Source: Candidatus Nitrosocosmicus agrestis
GTDB lineage: Archaea > Thermoproteota > Nitrososphaeria > Nitrososphaerales > Nitrososphaeraceae
Assembly: GCF_008389435.1 (NCBI RefSeq)
Contig: NZ_VUYS01000004.1
Coordinates: 124,001-188,000 of the forward strand
Direction: 5' to 3'
Length of the DNA: 64,000 bases
Below the pieces are notes generated by a model. That model was not told the DNA's origin. It searched no databases and saw only the letters and a program-made list of their open reading frames with translations. The position numbers were made by a program, and so were the translations under genes. Below are positions 8,822 to 19,038 of this stretch, one piece after another. The first letter of the stretch is position 1. The number at the start of each line of letters is the position of its first letter.

Positions 8822-10700
8822 TTCAACTCATCAATGATAACTTTACTTAAATAACATATACTTCTAGAAAGAAAGAATAGTCCTAAAAGGGTATTTAATC
8901 ACTTGTTGTATTAAATACTATAGTAACAATCAACTGCCTTCTTTCCTCATAGCCCAAAGGCCATTAGGGGTTTTTGGGTTTTTGTTTGATATTATCACCA
9001 AACTTAAATAATCTAGAATTTATTAACGAAATGAGCATCAATTTCAATTCTATAATCGGTAAGTGACACCATTACTTATCCCCTTTTAAATTAGGACAGA
9101 AATGATGATTTTAACTGCTTTATTATTCTTTAATATGATTAATTATCTTTCATAAAGGACCATCAGCAGAGCACATACCGCAATATGAATTGTATTAGTA
9201 TTCCAGGCCCATAGTCATTAAATGAATTCAATCGTTTTTGAAAGGCACAATCTAATGTATTCTAGTATGGAAGATGAATTATAAATTAAAATACTGAAAA
9301 AAAAGAAAAATAAAGGTCTGTGATCAAAAGGACGGAAAAGCCACTAATCACATTTCACCTGAATATGGTACGGCCCTGGCCCAGAACACGCAAGTAACAT
9401 AACCCAGCAGATTGAGTTGAGTTCGAGAGATTTGACCATCAACGGTTAATTATAGATATATCTAATTATTTGAGAAGCATAAGTAGCGCACAACAACAGG
9501 AAAATATGAAAGACCATTATTTCAAATGAAGGCGATAGCATATTTGCGGTAGTAGATATTGACACATTAAGTAAGAATGTTAAAACTCAAGATGACTTTC
9601 ATTGAATGGGCAGAGTATGTAAAATTTATATCAAATAAAGAATGGTGAATCGAAATTAGTAGTGCATATAGGATGTGTTAGAGCATGAAAATGATACCCG
9701 ATGAATTTAAGAGAATTTAACTAGACAGTTAGAAAGATAATCGGTTTTATCAAAGGGATTGCAAATCGCCAATATTGGATGCTTCGGCCTTTGTCATTCC
9801 CATTTGTCTAATTTATGCAAACATACATTGATAATAGCCTCATAGATTACAGTTGAATACGATCTTCAAATCCTATAATTGTAATTATTTGCAATTAAAT
9901 GCTCCGATCTTATATTCAAGTGGAATGGTACTGTTAATACGCCAACATTATCTTCTATCCTTCATCAAAGGTGACGGCTTATCAATCCACTGTAAATGTG
10001 GGTTGGTTATTTACAGGGTAAGCCGTTTCTGCATGGTCAAAATGAAAGGATAGAATTATCATAATTATCTATATTGAGTAATGTCACACTACTGTACTAT
10101 TAACTAGCGGTATCCTAATTGAGAAGTAGTAAGGTATCAATGTTCGGGTGTACAGTACCCATGCTCATGTTTTTGTACCGATGATTATGTTGTGGTTGGA
10201 AAGTTAACAATGGTTGAAATTGTGTTAATATCTATAATGTAAGATGTACTATGCTGAGGTTTGGTACAAGGTTTGGAAAGTAAAATACATTACATTATAG
10301 GGAAATCAAAGATACTTATAACACGAATGTAGCCTTACTACTAATTCTCTAGGTCACTATGACATTCTAAAGGTACGCATAGGTAGTTTAAACCAATTGA
10401 AAAGCCAATATAAGTTTAACAAATCACACTACCCGGCTTTTATACCACAGAAAATACAATATAAAACACATTACTTGATAAATATGCTATAGTTTGAGGA
10501 AAATATCTCTTACAGCAATCAGGATTTAATATTGCTAGTCAAAGGTGCTGTTGATGCCAAGTCGAAAAAATAATGTTAGATTATCGGTACACTTATAGTC
10601 ATTAGTTTTAACAAATCCTTAATTAAAATAAGTAAAATCTAAAACAGACAGAGTAAATACAAACAGTTTTCCAACTGTAGTGGATGTTAAGGCAGGAATG
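8822..10700. other. Long gene-poor stretch
   Basis: About 1.9 kb with no gene I can support. At 8953-8978 a CCCAAA/TTTGGG hairpin is followed by a T-rich run on the plus strand but no plus-strand gene ends there. Around 9520-9660 the plus strand holds fragments of protein-like reading (FAVVDIDTLSKNVKTQDDF, then EWAEYVKFISNKEW in another frame), which I take as the remains of a lost gene. An open frame at 9853-10053 has no protein character. Confidence 0.4.
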
Positions 10701-10749
10701 ACCTCCTATATCAGTGATGGGCAATACTTATCGCATTGCAATAGGAGGT
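10701..10749 (+). other. Hairpin that sequesters a perfect Shine-Dalgarno sequence
   Basis: ACCTCCTAT (10701-10709) pairs with ATAGGAGGT (10741-10749), and inside this lies a second stem GCAAT/ATTGC (10721-10725 with 10735-10739). The right arm plus the next two bases is AGGAGGTGA, the full complement of the 3' end of archaeal 16S rRNA, while the left arm copies that 3' end. This is how an RNA switch hiding a ribosome site would look. However, no open frame of useful length starts just downstream, so it may be a relic or chance. Confidence 0.3.
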
Positions 10750-10979
10750 GAACAAACCAACACTTCAATTCTCTTGTTGACAGGCTGATTCCCCTGGAAA
10801 ATGACCAACACTTCATTCATACGCCACATTCCAAGAAGCATTTAATATTTTGGAAGGATAGATCATTGCAATAGCAAAGGAGAAAAGATATACTGCCCAA
10901 AAAAAGGTTTTGTAAATATACCTTTTAATGGACCAATTCATAAATTCACTAACGAAACGGATAATGGAGCACATTTTCT

Positions 10980-11270
10980 GTGTTTCTTGAGCCCTGCAGG
11001 TATGAAAAATTGTTTTTAGAGGTAGGGAAACTAGTAACTTCTAATACTTATTCACCTCTTCCACAATTAACTCACGAAAATCTAACATGGCTCCAAAATA
11101 TCGCAGTAAAGTATGGGTTGAATTTATATCCACCTGCCTATTTCGATTATCGACTCTATCAAGCCATTTGTGAATTGATTAAGGAACTAGGTTGCTTTGT
11201 ATCCTATCCTTGTCCTTTTAATCTAACTAAGATTGTTACCTTATATTCTCCTAAACAGATCATACAATGA
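10980..11270 (+). CDS. Possible small hypothetical protein
   Basis: Open frame of 96 codons from a GTG. The middle part (LTHENLTWLQNIAVKYGLNL, then FDYRLYQAICELIKELGCF) has helical, amphipathic character and reads like protein, while the ends do not. No ribosome site or TATA box is evident and no family is recognised. It may be a fragment of a larger lost gene; it lies in a gene-poor region. Confidence 0.25.
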   Translation: MFLEPCRYEKLFLEVGKLVTSNTYSPLPQLTHENLTWLQNIAVKYGLNLYPPAYFDYRLYQAICELIKELGCFVSYPCPFNLTKIVTLYSPKQIIQ

Positions 11271-11362
11271 CACTTTTATCATCATCTCCTTTATCATTTT
11301 GAAATCTTGTTGCGGATACATACTCTCCAAAAGGGTTTTGAATGTTAAGAAAGCAGTTTCAG

Positions 11363-11378
11363 CCATCCATCCATCCAT
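11363..11378. repeat. CCAT tetranucleotide repeat, 4 copies
   Basis: Four exact CCAT units in a row inside a pyrimidine-rich tract. Confidence 0.85.
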
Positions 11379-11597
11379 CTGTCCGTACTTTCTTTTCTTC
11401 CTCCATTTCAATAGATCTCTTTTGTTTGCAGTATCGCTTCCTCATTTCTTAAACTATTGTTTTTAGGCGAAACAACTGAATTCTTTCTTACCTTTATTCT
11501 CGGTTGGATTCCTTCCTTTCTCCAAAAGATACTGAAATTGTATTTGAATCATAAGCTCCATCCCTAGGGGAGAGTAGCGAATTAAATTCTTCGTATA

Positions 11598-11653
11598 GGT
11601 AGTGAGGTAGTGAGGTAGTGAGGTAGTGAGGTAGTGAGGTAGTGAGGTAGTGA
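11598..11653. repeat. Octanucleotide tandem repeat, 7 copies
   Basis: Seven exact copies of GGTAGTGA (56 bp) in non-coding DNA. Units are perfect, which points to recent expansion by slippage. The length is not a multiple of three, and neither strand carries a real gene across it. Confidence 0.95.
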
Positions 11654-11808
11654 TAGTATTCAGAACATGACTAACCAATTTCTTTAACGTCTACCATCAT
11701 GAACCTTCTCGTCTTTTACCTCAAGGGTAAGGATTTCCTTTGTTTTTATGTTTAAAGCGATATGGATCTTTTGATAGCCTTTTTTCCTATTCTGCACCTT
11801 CCATTTCT

Positions 11809-11824
11809 CATTCATTCATTCATC
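11809..11824. repeat. CATT tetranucleotide repeat, 3 copies plus partial
   Basis: Three CATT units followed by CATC, 155 bp from the octanucleotide array. Confidence 0.75.
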
Positions 11825-12644
11825 CACCCACTATCCCCTATTGGTTATCTTGGCTCAAGAGCTAGCTATCTATGGAAATCTTGATGCAATTATTGTTGTT
11901 ATTACCTACAAAATTGCGAGGATGAATGAATCTGGGAATAATAATGTTAACCCATTTTATCCTGATTTATATCTTTTCTAGCTCGAAATCCCAGCCAGTT
12001 ATCATCAAGAAAAATCATATGAGAAGAGAATATATCCCTCTTTTTCTCTTTCTCTCTCGCCACGTCTAACTAGTGAACGGTTGTTATAAAAATGCCAATC
12101 GATCTTCGAAAACCATATGGGACAATCCAAGCTAAATAGTTTGAGTTAGGCTATATAGTATAATAGAACTGCAAATGACATGCTTTTTTCATTAAAGTCA
12201 GATCTCGAGTATTATTGAAAATTAATACAAATAATAATAATAATACGAGACTGTATGTTCAACAACAAATTAACGCCTTTACAATTGTTTCAGTATTTTA
12301 TTATCAAGGTTAACGCAAAAAAGGTAGTCAAGCATACAATTCTATTGACTACTTACTTGACTGTCGTGATTTTGTTTTAATTCCCTTAGGACAGTAGACG
12401 AGAATATATTTATCAGCATGGAGAAGTTAGTTTATAGTTTAAATTCGCATTATCTATCTGCACCATACTACATATTACAACATGTTTAATAATAAAAATC
12501 CTTATAAATGACGTTCGCTACGAAGCTAAAAAAGGCCAATTGGACGCTCTTAAAAAAATAAGCATATGATTAACCTGCTATCTTTCCTTTATGATAATAG
12601 AAGAGAAAAAGTAGCATTTTAAAATAAAGAATTTGGATAATTAG

Positions 12645-12866
12645 TTAAATTATTTTATTTGTTTTTATCGGATAAAGGTGCTTACTTACTTGTCGTGTTG
12701 TTGTTGTTGTTATATGATAATAGTAGATTGAAAGTGCTTTGTTGTCTAGTTCTGAAATGAGTTGTATAGCATTTTTCAAATTATTTTCCAGTATTCGCTG
12801 AGATATGATTCGCCATATCTGGCAGAAACTGTCGTTTATTTCGGAATAATTTGAATTAGGAAACAA
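12645..12866 (-). CDS. Possible small hypothetical protein or remnant
   Basis: Open frame starting with TTG; reading SEINDSFCQIWRIISQRIL and NNLKNAIQLISELDNKALSI has helical protein character and extends a little upstream of the TTG without a good start. Near the end a run of five GTT/AAC trinucleotides encodes a string of threonines. No family recognised. Could be the C-terminal part of a lost gene. Confidence 0.28.
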   Translation of the reverse strand: MFPNSNYSEINDSFCQIWRIISQRILENNLKNAIQLISELDNKALSIYYYHITTTTTRQVSKHLYPIKTNKII

Positions 12867-13079
12867 AGCAGAACTAGGTTGTTGTTTCCTTTTTTTCTTT
12901 CACATCCCTAGCGATTTATCTGGATAGCAATCCTAAGTAGGACTGCCTCGATATAGAGTTTTTAACCATATGGTGTCAGGTAAACTTTAATACAAAATTC
13001 AATTCCAATCTTCATTTACCGGGTTCAATAGCATCATAATCGCTGATACTGATAAATACAATGTTTTCTAAAGACCCCC

Positions 13080-13442
13080 ATGGAAAAAAGTGGAGCCTTT
13101 ATAGAAAGTTCAAAGGATATAGTAATGGAGTATTTTCAGGCCACGGACAATCAAGATTGGCAATTGGCAAGAGGCTCTTTGAGTGATAATTTTTCCTATT
13201 TATCGCCTGTAAATTCGTTTGATAATCCGGAATCCTATCTGAAATATTTTAAACGACAATACCAGTTAAGAGGATTAACCAAATTAGACATTAAAAAGGT
13301 GTTTCCGGATGGAAATGACGTCTGCATTCTCCAAGAGTATAATTCTCAAATTATGTGTTTTTGGATAAAAGTTGATGATAAAGGGAAAATAAATTCAATT
13401 AGGGCAATCCTTGACCCACGTCCCTTCATGCAGCAGAAGTAG
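13080..13442 (+). CDS. SnoaL-like / NTF2-fold protein
   Basis: A 120-residue protein with the NTF2-like plan: an N-terminal helix with VMEYFQATDNQDWQLARGSL, the strand-turn DNFSYLSPV, an amphipathic helix (SYLKYFKRQYQLRGL), and three long C-terminal strands ending in KINSIRAILDPRPF, the usual SnoaL ending. SnoaL-like proteins are small cone-shaped pockets that act as isomerases, hydrolases or binding domains; the substrate cannot be read from sequence. The length is right for a single domain. ATG 13080 is the first start. It stands alone between gene-free stretches. Confidence 0.78.
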   Translation: MEKSGAFIESSKDIVMEYFQATDNQDWQLARGSLSDNFSYLSPVNSFDNPESYLKYFKRQYQLRGLTKLDIKKVFPDGNDVCILQEYNSQIMCFWIKVDDKGKINSIRAILDPRPFMQQK

Positions 13443-14395
13443 TCAAAGCCTCTACTTATAAGATGCAAATAACAAATTCTATGGAGCTACGTTTTGAATA
13501 TGTAAGTATAACGTGAAGAATAAGCAGTTAAATTCAAGTTTACGATTATCTCAAAGTAGTCCTTACCAATAGAACTTTAGATACAGCGTCATGTATTCAG
13601 TAACAGAGCATTGACAATCAAAAATAAGTTAATTAAGACACACTTGTTTTAGAAACCAATATCATATTCCAAAATATCCACATTAAATTTGAATGCACAA
13701 TCAATAATTATAATGTGGAACAATTTAAAATACTAAATAGGGAAATGAGTTAGACCACTGAGATCAACTAACCAAACAAATTAGTGTATCGAAATTAACT
13801 AATCAGTGATGTAAAACGTGTGGTTAATGAAGCTTGCGTGTATTCCAAAGCTATTAAATTCTGTCCAAAATATTTAAGATAACCAGATTAAATATGCTCG
13901 ACATGCATGGCAATCCCATTGATGAGTAAAAAAGTTGCTGATAAGCTATGTTTAATAGGATTTGAATCACCATACAGAATTTAGTTGAAAAGGTGAGTAA
14001 TACTTAAGCAAGAATGGCGAATAATGAAAGCATTTGTCAATGATAATGATTTAATTGCAGTCAAGAAATTAAATGAAAGTTCTAAAGGCATCACATGATT
14101 GTGGACCAGGTCATCAAAATAGAGTTATAATTTCATAGGAGGTGGTCTAGTATCTTTTCAATAAGGACATCCCAGAATATCTTCATTACATATATATTGT
14201 CTCTCCATGATGACCTACTAGAACAACAGTTTGGCATTCTTATATATTACAAAATTAAGAACATCACATCAAGTCCTACGTAATTTATCAATTCAAGCAT
14301 AATTTTAGGGAAATGCAAACAACAAGTTCATCAATATTAAAAGATGTATCCACAGTAAAGCTATTATGATATAACACCTATTTTTATAATGGAGA
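13443..14395. other. Gene-free stretch
   Basis: About 950 bp without a supportable gene. A good Shine-Dalgarno-like GGAGGTGG occurs near 14140 but no long frame follows. Confidence 0.45.
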
Positions 14396-14896
14396 TTGGA
14401 TCTACGAGTTATTTTAGTACCGTATGATAGTTCTCATTTTTCTGAAAATGCACTAGAGTATGCAGTCTATTTAGCAAAGGCAATCTTTAGAGGTGATCCA
14501 AAAAAACGAATTATTAAAATCATAATGTTACATGTAATACAGGAAATACCGTTTACGAAAAGTCTTTTAATGAAAATGAAAATTAAAAATGAAAATGAAA
14601 ATTCATCATTAAATGAACATGCCAATAGCATATATGAAGAAACAAAAACTTTAATGCAAAAAGATATGGATAAAAAAAAGACGACCTATAAATCCATAGA
14701 AGGAATTAAACTAGAATCATTAATTCTTTATGGCGACCCATCTAATCAAATTATAGATTATTCAAGCAATAATAGAGTCGATTTAATAGTTATGGGAAGT
14801 AATGGACTGCAAGGATTGTCTAAATTCAAAGGCCTTGGAAGTGTCTCAAGAAAAGTATCAGAAGCAGTTTCTTGTCCTATGACAATAATAAGATAA
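14396..14896 (+). CDS. Universal stress protein (UspA family)
   Basis: A 166-residue UspA domain. It begins with the family strand LRVILVPYDSSHFSENALEYA and ends with the nucleotide-binding segment VDLIVMGSNGLQGLSKFKGLGSVSRKV followed by SCPMTIIR. The Gly-rich loop resembles the ATP-binding G-x2-G-x9-G[ST] motif but with slightly different spacing. Start: TTG at 14396 is the only start codon between the upstream in-frame stop (14387) and the conserved first strand, so a TTG start is very likely. An insertion of charged repeats (MKMKIKNENENSSLNEHAN) lies in the middle. A second UspA gene follows 340 bp downstream; they are separate transcription units. Confidence 0.9.
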   Translation: MDLRVILVPYDSSHFSENALEYAVYLAKAIFRGDPKKRIIKIIMLHVIQEIPFTKSLLMKMKIKNENENSSLNEHANSIYEETKTLMQKDMDKKKTTYKSIEGIKLESLILYGDPSNQIIDYSSNNRVDLIVMGSNGLQGLSKFKGLGSVSRKVSEAVSCPMTIIR

Positions 14897-15160
14897 TAAG
14901 ATTAGCGACTACACTAGATACGGCATATTCAAAAAAAAACTAATTTCATTTTATGGGACCCATGTTTGACGAATATAACAGATTGATCATTCTTTACAGA
15001 TCTTAATGATATAGAACAGTGAGAAAATTTGTCTGTTTCTAAAAACACGAGATCTAAAAGTTGCATTAGAAGAATTTTCTTTTTTTATTTTAGAGTAAAA
15101 AATCATATCATCGCAACATAAATTTCGTTAAATAAATATTGAAAATAATGACACCAAGCC

Positions 15161-15185
15161 TTGCTCAAAAAAAAGCAATTTTTTT
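15161..15185 (+). terminator. Hairpin plus T-run between the two UspA genes
   Basis: TTGCT (15161-15165) pairs with AGCAA (15174-15178) over an A-rich loop and is followed directly by seven T. It is 265 bp after the first UspA stop and about 50 bp before the second gene, so it would isolate the two. Confidence 0.5.
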
Positions 15186-15235
15186 GTTTGAACAATCCGG
15201 TATTACTTATATTGTTCGAAAATTATTGTTAATTG

Positions 15236-15703
15236 ATGCCCTTTAATCGTATACTAGTACCTTTTGACACATCCAAGTTGTCAATTAAAGCCTTAGAAAA
15301 AGCTATAGAATTATCTTCCGTCAATCAATCGCCAATCTTTATACTACATGTTATCAACGAAATACCGTTGCCAATCCACTATTCAAAAATAGAACTAAAA
15401 AACAATGAAATAACTATATCCCCACTGGTTAACAAACTCCATAATGAAATAAAGAACGAAATGATTGGGATTCTGGATGATGTGAAGAAAACATATGCAA
15501 AGCACAATGTTCAAATCATGACAGAAATTAAAATAGGCGATCCAGCAGAAACTATTATTGACTTTACTAAACGAAACGACATTGATCTCATTGTTATGGG
15601 TAGTATAGGACATAAAGGAATTTCAGGAATGTTTAAGAAATTAGGAAGTGTTGCAAGAAAAGTTGCTGAAGAAGTAAACTGTGCATTGTTAATAGTAAGA
15701 TAA
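15236..15703 (+). CDS. Universal stress protein (UspA family), second copy
   Basis: A 155-residue single UspA domain starting at ATG 15236 (MPFNRILVPFDTSKLSIKAL); a TTG directly before it is a less likely start. The family end is VMGSIGHKGISGMFKKLGSVARKVAEEVNCALLIVR. The Gly loop has a spacing one or two residues longer than the classic ATP-binding consensus. It shares the general plan but only moderate similarity with the copy at 14396, so the pair is old, not a recent duplication. Such proteins in archaea dimerise and bind ATP or cAMP; role unknown. Confidence 0.92.
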   Translation: MPFNRILVPFDTSKLSIKALEKAIELSSVNQSPIFILHVINEIPLPIHYSKIELKNNEITISPLVNKLHNEIKNEMIGILDDVKKTYAKHNVQIMTEIKIGDPAETIIDFTKRNDIDLIVMGSIGHKGISGMFKKLGSVARKVAEEVNCALLIVR

Positions 15704-16024
15704 TTGCTAAATACATACTAATACAATAATTCTGATATCATAAATTAAAGAAAACCGGATGAAGGCACTATCAAAATGTTCCCAAGTAATTTAAAAAATA
15801 TTCAGATTTAAAAGCAATTTTCAACATCTTTGAACGCATAGTAGTTGATAAAAAATGCTGTAGAGTGAATTTAAATATTAGTAAATGGTGGGTCAAGGCA
15901 ATTTTTACTCATTTAACAAATAAATCTTGATATTTTGCTGAGTATAGTATTCACAATTTACTTTGTAGATTCTGCAAGGAGATGTATTGTCCTTTAAAGC
16001 AAACAAACTTCATATATGTGGCAC

Positions 16025-16333
16025 TTAAAAGATCACTTGCTCATTTCTATCATAATCCTGCTTTAGACAGATAGCAAAACCGACATGTCCACAATCATCA
16101 GTATTGCATGTAATACACCAAGGCATGCCATCTCTATAAGCAACTATAACATTGGTTGACATACTCTTATCAAACAAAATTACATACTTGTTATCAAAGT
16201 AATCTTTAACCACTACCAAAGTATCTCCAGAATGCGTATCTTTTGATATTAGCCATTTCATAAACTCTATTGTACCAAGATCAAGGCTATTCAATGCAGA
16301 ATGTGTTTCAGATGTTTGAGATTTTCTAGACAA
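16025..16333 (-). CDS. Small protein with SWIM-like zinc knuckle
   Basis: A 102-residue protein. The C-terminal part has WCITCNTDDCGHVGFAICL: first and last cysteines are spaced as in the protein at 4919-5389, and the following His-[IV]-x-Phe-Ala is shared, so both belong to one family. The extra Cys (C-x2-C) gives a four-ligand CCCH site. The middle (GDTLVVVKDYFDNKYVILFDK) is beta-rich. N-terminal ~20 residues are Ser/Thr rich. Likely a small nucleic-acid or protein-binding unit. It stands alone. Confidence 0.62.
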   Translation of the reverse strand: MSRKSQTSETHSALNSLDLGTIEFMKWLISKDTHSGDTLVVVKDYFDNKYVILFDKSMSTNVIVAYRDGMPWCITCNTDDCGHVGFAICLKQDYDRNEQVIF

Positions 16334-16514
16334 GTCTATTATTTATCTTTCCTTCTCAATTCATATATAGATAAAAAAAGGTAAATAAGGTTATCTATAT
16401 TCTACGGCAAATTCGAAGATTATCAATCATAATATCATATCCATGTTCGTGAATCTAATACTCTACTGTCAGGAAGGTTTGTAAAAAATTGTTTGTTATG
16501 TCAAAGTAGTCATA

Positions 16515-17774
16515 TCACATTGGTGTGTTTGAATCCTCTTCCGATTCGGTTGAACGGGGTTGTTTTTGCTTTTGCTGTTGATTATTTTTATCTTGGGCTT
16601 TGTTAAATTTCTCTGTAAATTTCCAACCATATTTGATTACATAGGGTGCGATGAAAGTTGTTATGATTGTCATAGTCCCAATCATGGGTAAAATAATTGG
16701 ATTAGCCGCTCCGACGTCAATTCCTCCTTTTGCTACAACTAGAGCTATTTCACCACCAGATGACGAACATCCTAACGCAGTCCTTGTTGAGGTAAGATGA
16801 TTTATCTTCTGGAGTCTAGAAGAAACATAAACTGTAACGAATTTTGCTGCTATAGAGACCGCTATCAATATCAATGCAGGCACTATGAACTTTGGTATTA
16901 GTGAAAAATCCATTAAAGCTCCCACAGATACAAAAAATAATGCAGCAAAAATGTCTTTAACAGGATTAGCTAAAACGCTAGTCACAGCGTGAGATCTAGA
17001 CTCCGCTACAAGAACACCTGCAAAAAATGCTCCTGCTGCTACAGATATTCCTAATTGAAAAGATATAAAAGCGAATCCAAAAGCGACTCCTACCGCAGCC
17101 ACTATTAGTACATCATGTTGATTGGTTCTTGCCACAATATCTAAAAGTTTAGGAATGATTTTTGAGCCAACTATTAATACTCCTCCAATAAATGCTAGAG
17201 TAATTCCTATAGAGATTATGATTTCATTTATCGATATCTCTCCACTTGATCCCGTTGACTGAAATATCGCTAATAGTGAAATTATGATGATGTCTTCAAT
17301 TATAGTTGTTCCTAAGATCAGAGTGGCAGATTCATCTTTCATCATTTTGAGCTCTCCAAGAACCCTCATTATGATGACAGTACTTGTTACTGATATTGCG
17401 AGTGCGATAAAAAGGCTATCGTAAAATCCCAAACCCAATGATAGTGCAACAATAAAGCCTATAACTAAGGTTCCAAATGCTTCACTAGAGGCTATAATAA
17501 TTGCTTTTCTACCGACGTCCCTTAATTTTTGAATGGGAAATTCCATACCTACAGTAAAAAGCAACAATATTACACCTAGCTCAGCGAAGAGATTAAGAAT
17601 ATCTAAATTATGAATTAGACTAAAAGGTGGACTATAAGGACCAATTACGATACCTGCTACTATGAATCCTATAACGACAGGTTGCTTTAATTTGTAAAAA
17701 GCCAACGTCATTACAGAAGCAATTATCATTATAACTGCAAAATCTTGCAATATTTGTCCAATCTGTGCTTCCAC
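16515..17774 (-). CDS. CPA2-family cation/proton antiporter (Kef-type)
   Basis: A 419-residue integral membrane protein with about 12 predicted membrane helices. N-terminal signature: FYKLKQPVVIGFIVAGIVIGP, then FAELGVILLLFTVGMEF; later GVAFGFAFISFQLGISVAAGAFFAGVLVAES and VKDIFAALFFVSVGALMD, and GCSSSGGEIALVVAKGG, all typical of the KefB/NapA group. It would exchange Na+ or K+ for H+ and help hold pH and salt balance. There is no RCK/TrkA-N regulatory domain; the C-terminal tail is hydrophilic and Gln/Lys rich. Monocistronic, divergent from the dead hydrolase gene. Confidence 0.92.
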   Translation of the reverse strand: MEAQIGQILQDFAVIMIIASVMTLAFYKLKQPVVIGFIVAGIVIGPYSPPFSLIHNLDILNLFAELGVILLLFTVGMEFPIQKLRDVGRKAIIIASSEAFGTLVIGFIVALSLGLGFYDSLFIALAISVTSTVIIMRVLGELKMMKDESATLILGTTIIEDIIIISLLAIFQSTGSSGEISINEIIISIGITLAFIGGVLIVGSKIIPKLLDIVARTNQHDVLIVAAVGVAFGFAFISFQLGISVAAGAFFAGVLVAESRSHAVTSVLANPVKDIFAALFFVSVGALMDFSLIPKFIVPALILIAVSIAAKFVTVYVSSRLQKINHLTSTRTALGCSSSGGEIALVVAKGGIDVGAANPIILPMIGTMTIITTFIAPYVIKYGWKFTEKFNKAQDKNNQQQKQKQPRSTESEEDSNTPM

Positions 17775-17870
17775 AAATAAGAATAATAAATCACGCTATT
17801 TATAGAATGGTAAATCAGCAATTATGTTATTTTTTTCCAAGATTAAACACTCAAGACGCCTTAGATCACA

Positions 17871-18590
17871 GTGATAATATCAATAGATCATCAACATCAT
17901 TGCATGTATTCGAATACAGGATTAGCAGACCATAGTCTTAAACATCACTTTTTAATTTTAATAGGTAAGTATAATCATATCCGAGATTCCATCGAAGCAA
18001 CAAATTTTAGAATTGGACTTGCCGTGATTGATATGCATAATGGGTTTATAAGCAAAGGTAGTTCATACAATCATTCGAGACCGAATATTAAAGAATATCA
18101 AAGGATCATTCCAATAGTAAAAGAACTGATACATTTTTGCAGAACCACAAATATACCAATATTTTATACAGAAGCAGTTAGAGAAGCCAGTAGTATAGAC
18201 CTCTTAACCTGTTTTCATAGATTTTTGCCTTTAGCAAGAAAGGAACAACTAAGTTCCTATCACAATGAGAGGTACATAAGATGTCCAAAAAATTGATGGA
18301 ACTAAACCCACAGAAAATGACTATATAGTTATCAAAAGAAGAGACGATGTATTCTAAGATACTGAACTAAGGGCTAGCTAAGTGAAGGAATTAATACTCT
18401 TGTATTTTGTGGGATTGACACATCTATATATGTAGATACATCATTGCGTGAGGCGTTTAATATAGGATATGATATTATACTAGTTTCTGATTCACTTGGC
18501 TTGGGAAACAAAAGACATTATGAAACTACATTAGAAAGAGTAAGAGACTATTATGATCGTGTACTTGAACATCAAGATCCTACAAATTGA
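17871..18590 (+). pseudogene. Isochorismatase-family hydrolase, inactivated
   Basis: The first 141 codons give the family core FRIGLAVIDMHNGFISKG with the catalytic Asp (VIDMHNGF), then IPIFYTEAVREASSIDLL. After codon 141 the reading moves frame (GTKPTENDYIVIKRRDDVF) with an in-frame TAA at 18355-18357, another stop, and a second shift into NTLVFCGIDTSIYVDTSLRE and LGNKRHYETTLERVRDYYD, ending TGA 18590. In the family the position after DTSI is the nucleophilic cysteine; here it is TAT (Tyr) at 18429-18431. So at least two frameshifts, two stops and loss of the active-site Cys. The N-terminal ~45 codons before the core are probably not coding. Confidence 0.85.
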
Positions 18591-19008
18591 TAAAATTACT
18601 TGAAGATTTAGAATAAGGTAAAATGATTTACGATAAGCTGGATAAGAAATATGAAAAGTTTATGGGAGAATTTCGACCTGCAGATATTAAGAATAAATAA
18701 CTTATCAGGCAATAAAATCACAACAGCTTATTAACGCACTTTGACTTCCTGATAATAAGTCAATTTTTTTCGAATTTATATCATCAGGAAGGTGATGTGG
18801 TTATAGTATTAATATTTGCCGAAAGGTAAATCAATCATCTATGTATATAGTTGAACCGATGGTCCAATTATAAATGCTATCTGTTAAAAATAAATTGATA
18901 AACTGGAGAAGGATTATCGAAAGTAGAGCAGACTGAATTCCAATTGTTCCATAATATCCATAACGTTGGAAAAAAGAGATACTCGCGAATCTATTTCTCT
19001 ATAGTATG

Positions 19009-19025
19009 TTATAATATATTATAAG
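19009..19025 (+). promoter_or_regulatory. TATA-box region of the glutamate dehydrogenase gene
   Basis: A TTATAATATATTATAAG stretch ends 14 nt before the ATG at 19039; with a box centre near 19013 the start of transcription would fall at or next to the ATG, so the mRNA is probably leaderless. Confidence 0.45.
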
Positions 19026-19038
19026 TACTATAATTCGA

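Larger units (their letters stand above)
11271..12644. other. Gene-free stretch rich in pyrimidine tracts and microsatellites
   Basis: No convincing gene. The plus strand is unusually rich in C and T between 11360 and 12060 (for example CTTTTTCTCTTTCTCTCTCG at about 12040-12060) and carries three separate short tandem repeats listed individually, plus an (AAT)n run near 12225. Composition differs from the rest of the window. Confidence 0.5.

Noticed and set aside
9853-10053. Plus-strand 66-codon frame
   Set aside because: Composition not protein-like and no support from context.
11463-11678. Minus-strand frame with repeated LPHYLTTS
   Set aside because: Produced only by the 8-bp tandem repeat; no protein character outside it.
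14396-15703. Recent duplication of the UspA gene
   Set aside because: The two proteins share only the family pattern and differ in length and central region, so the pair is not recent.
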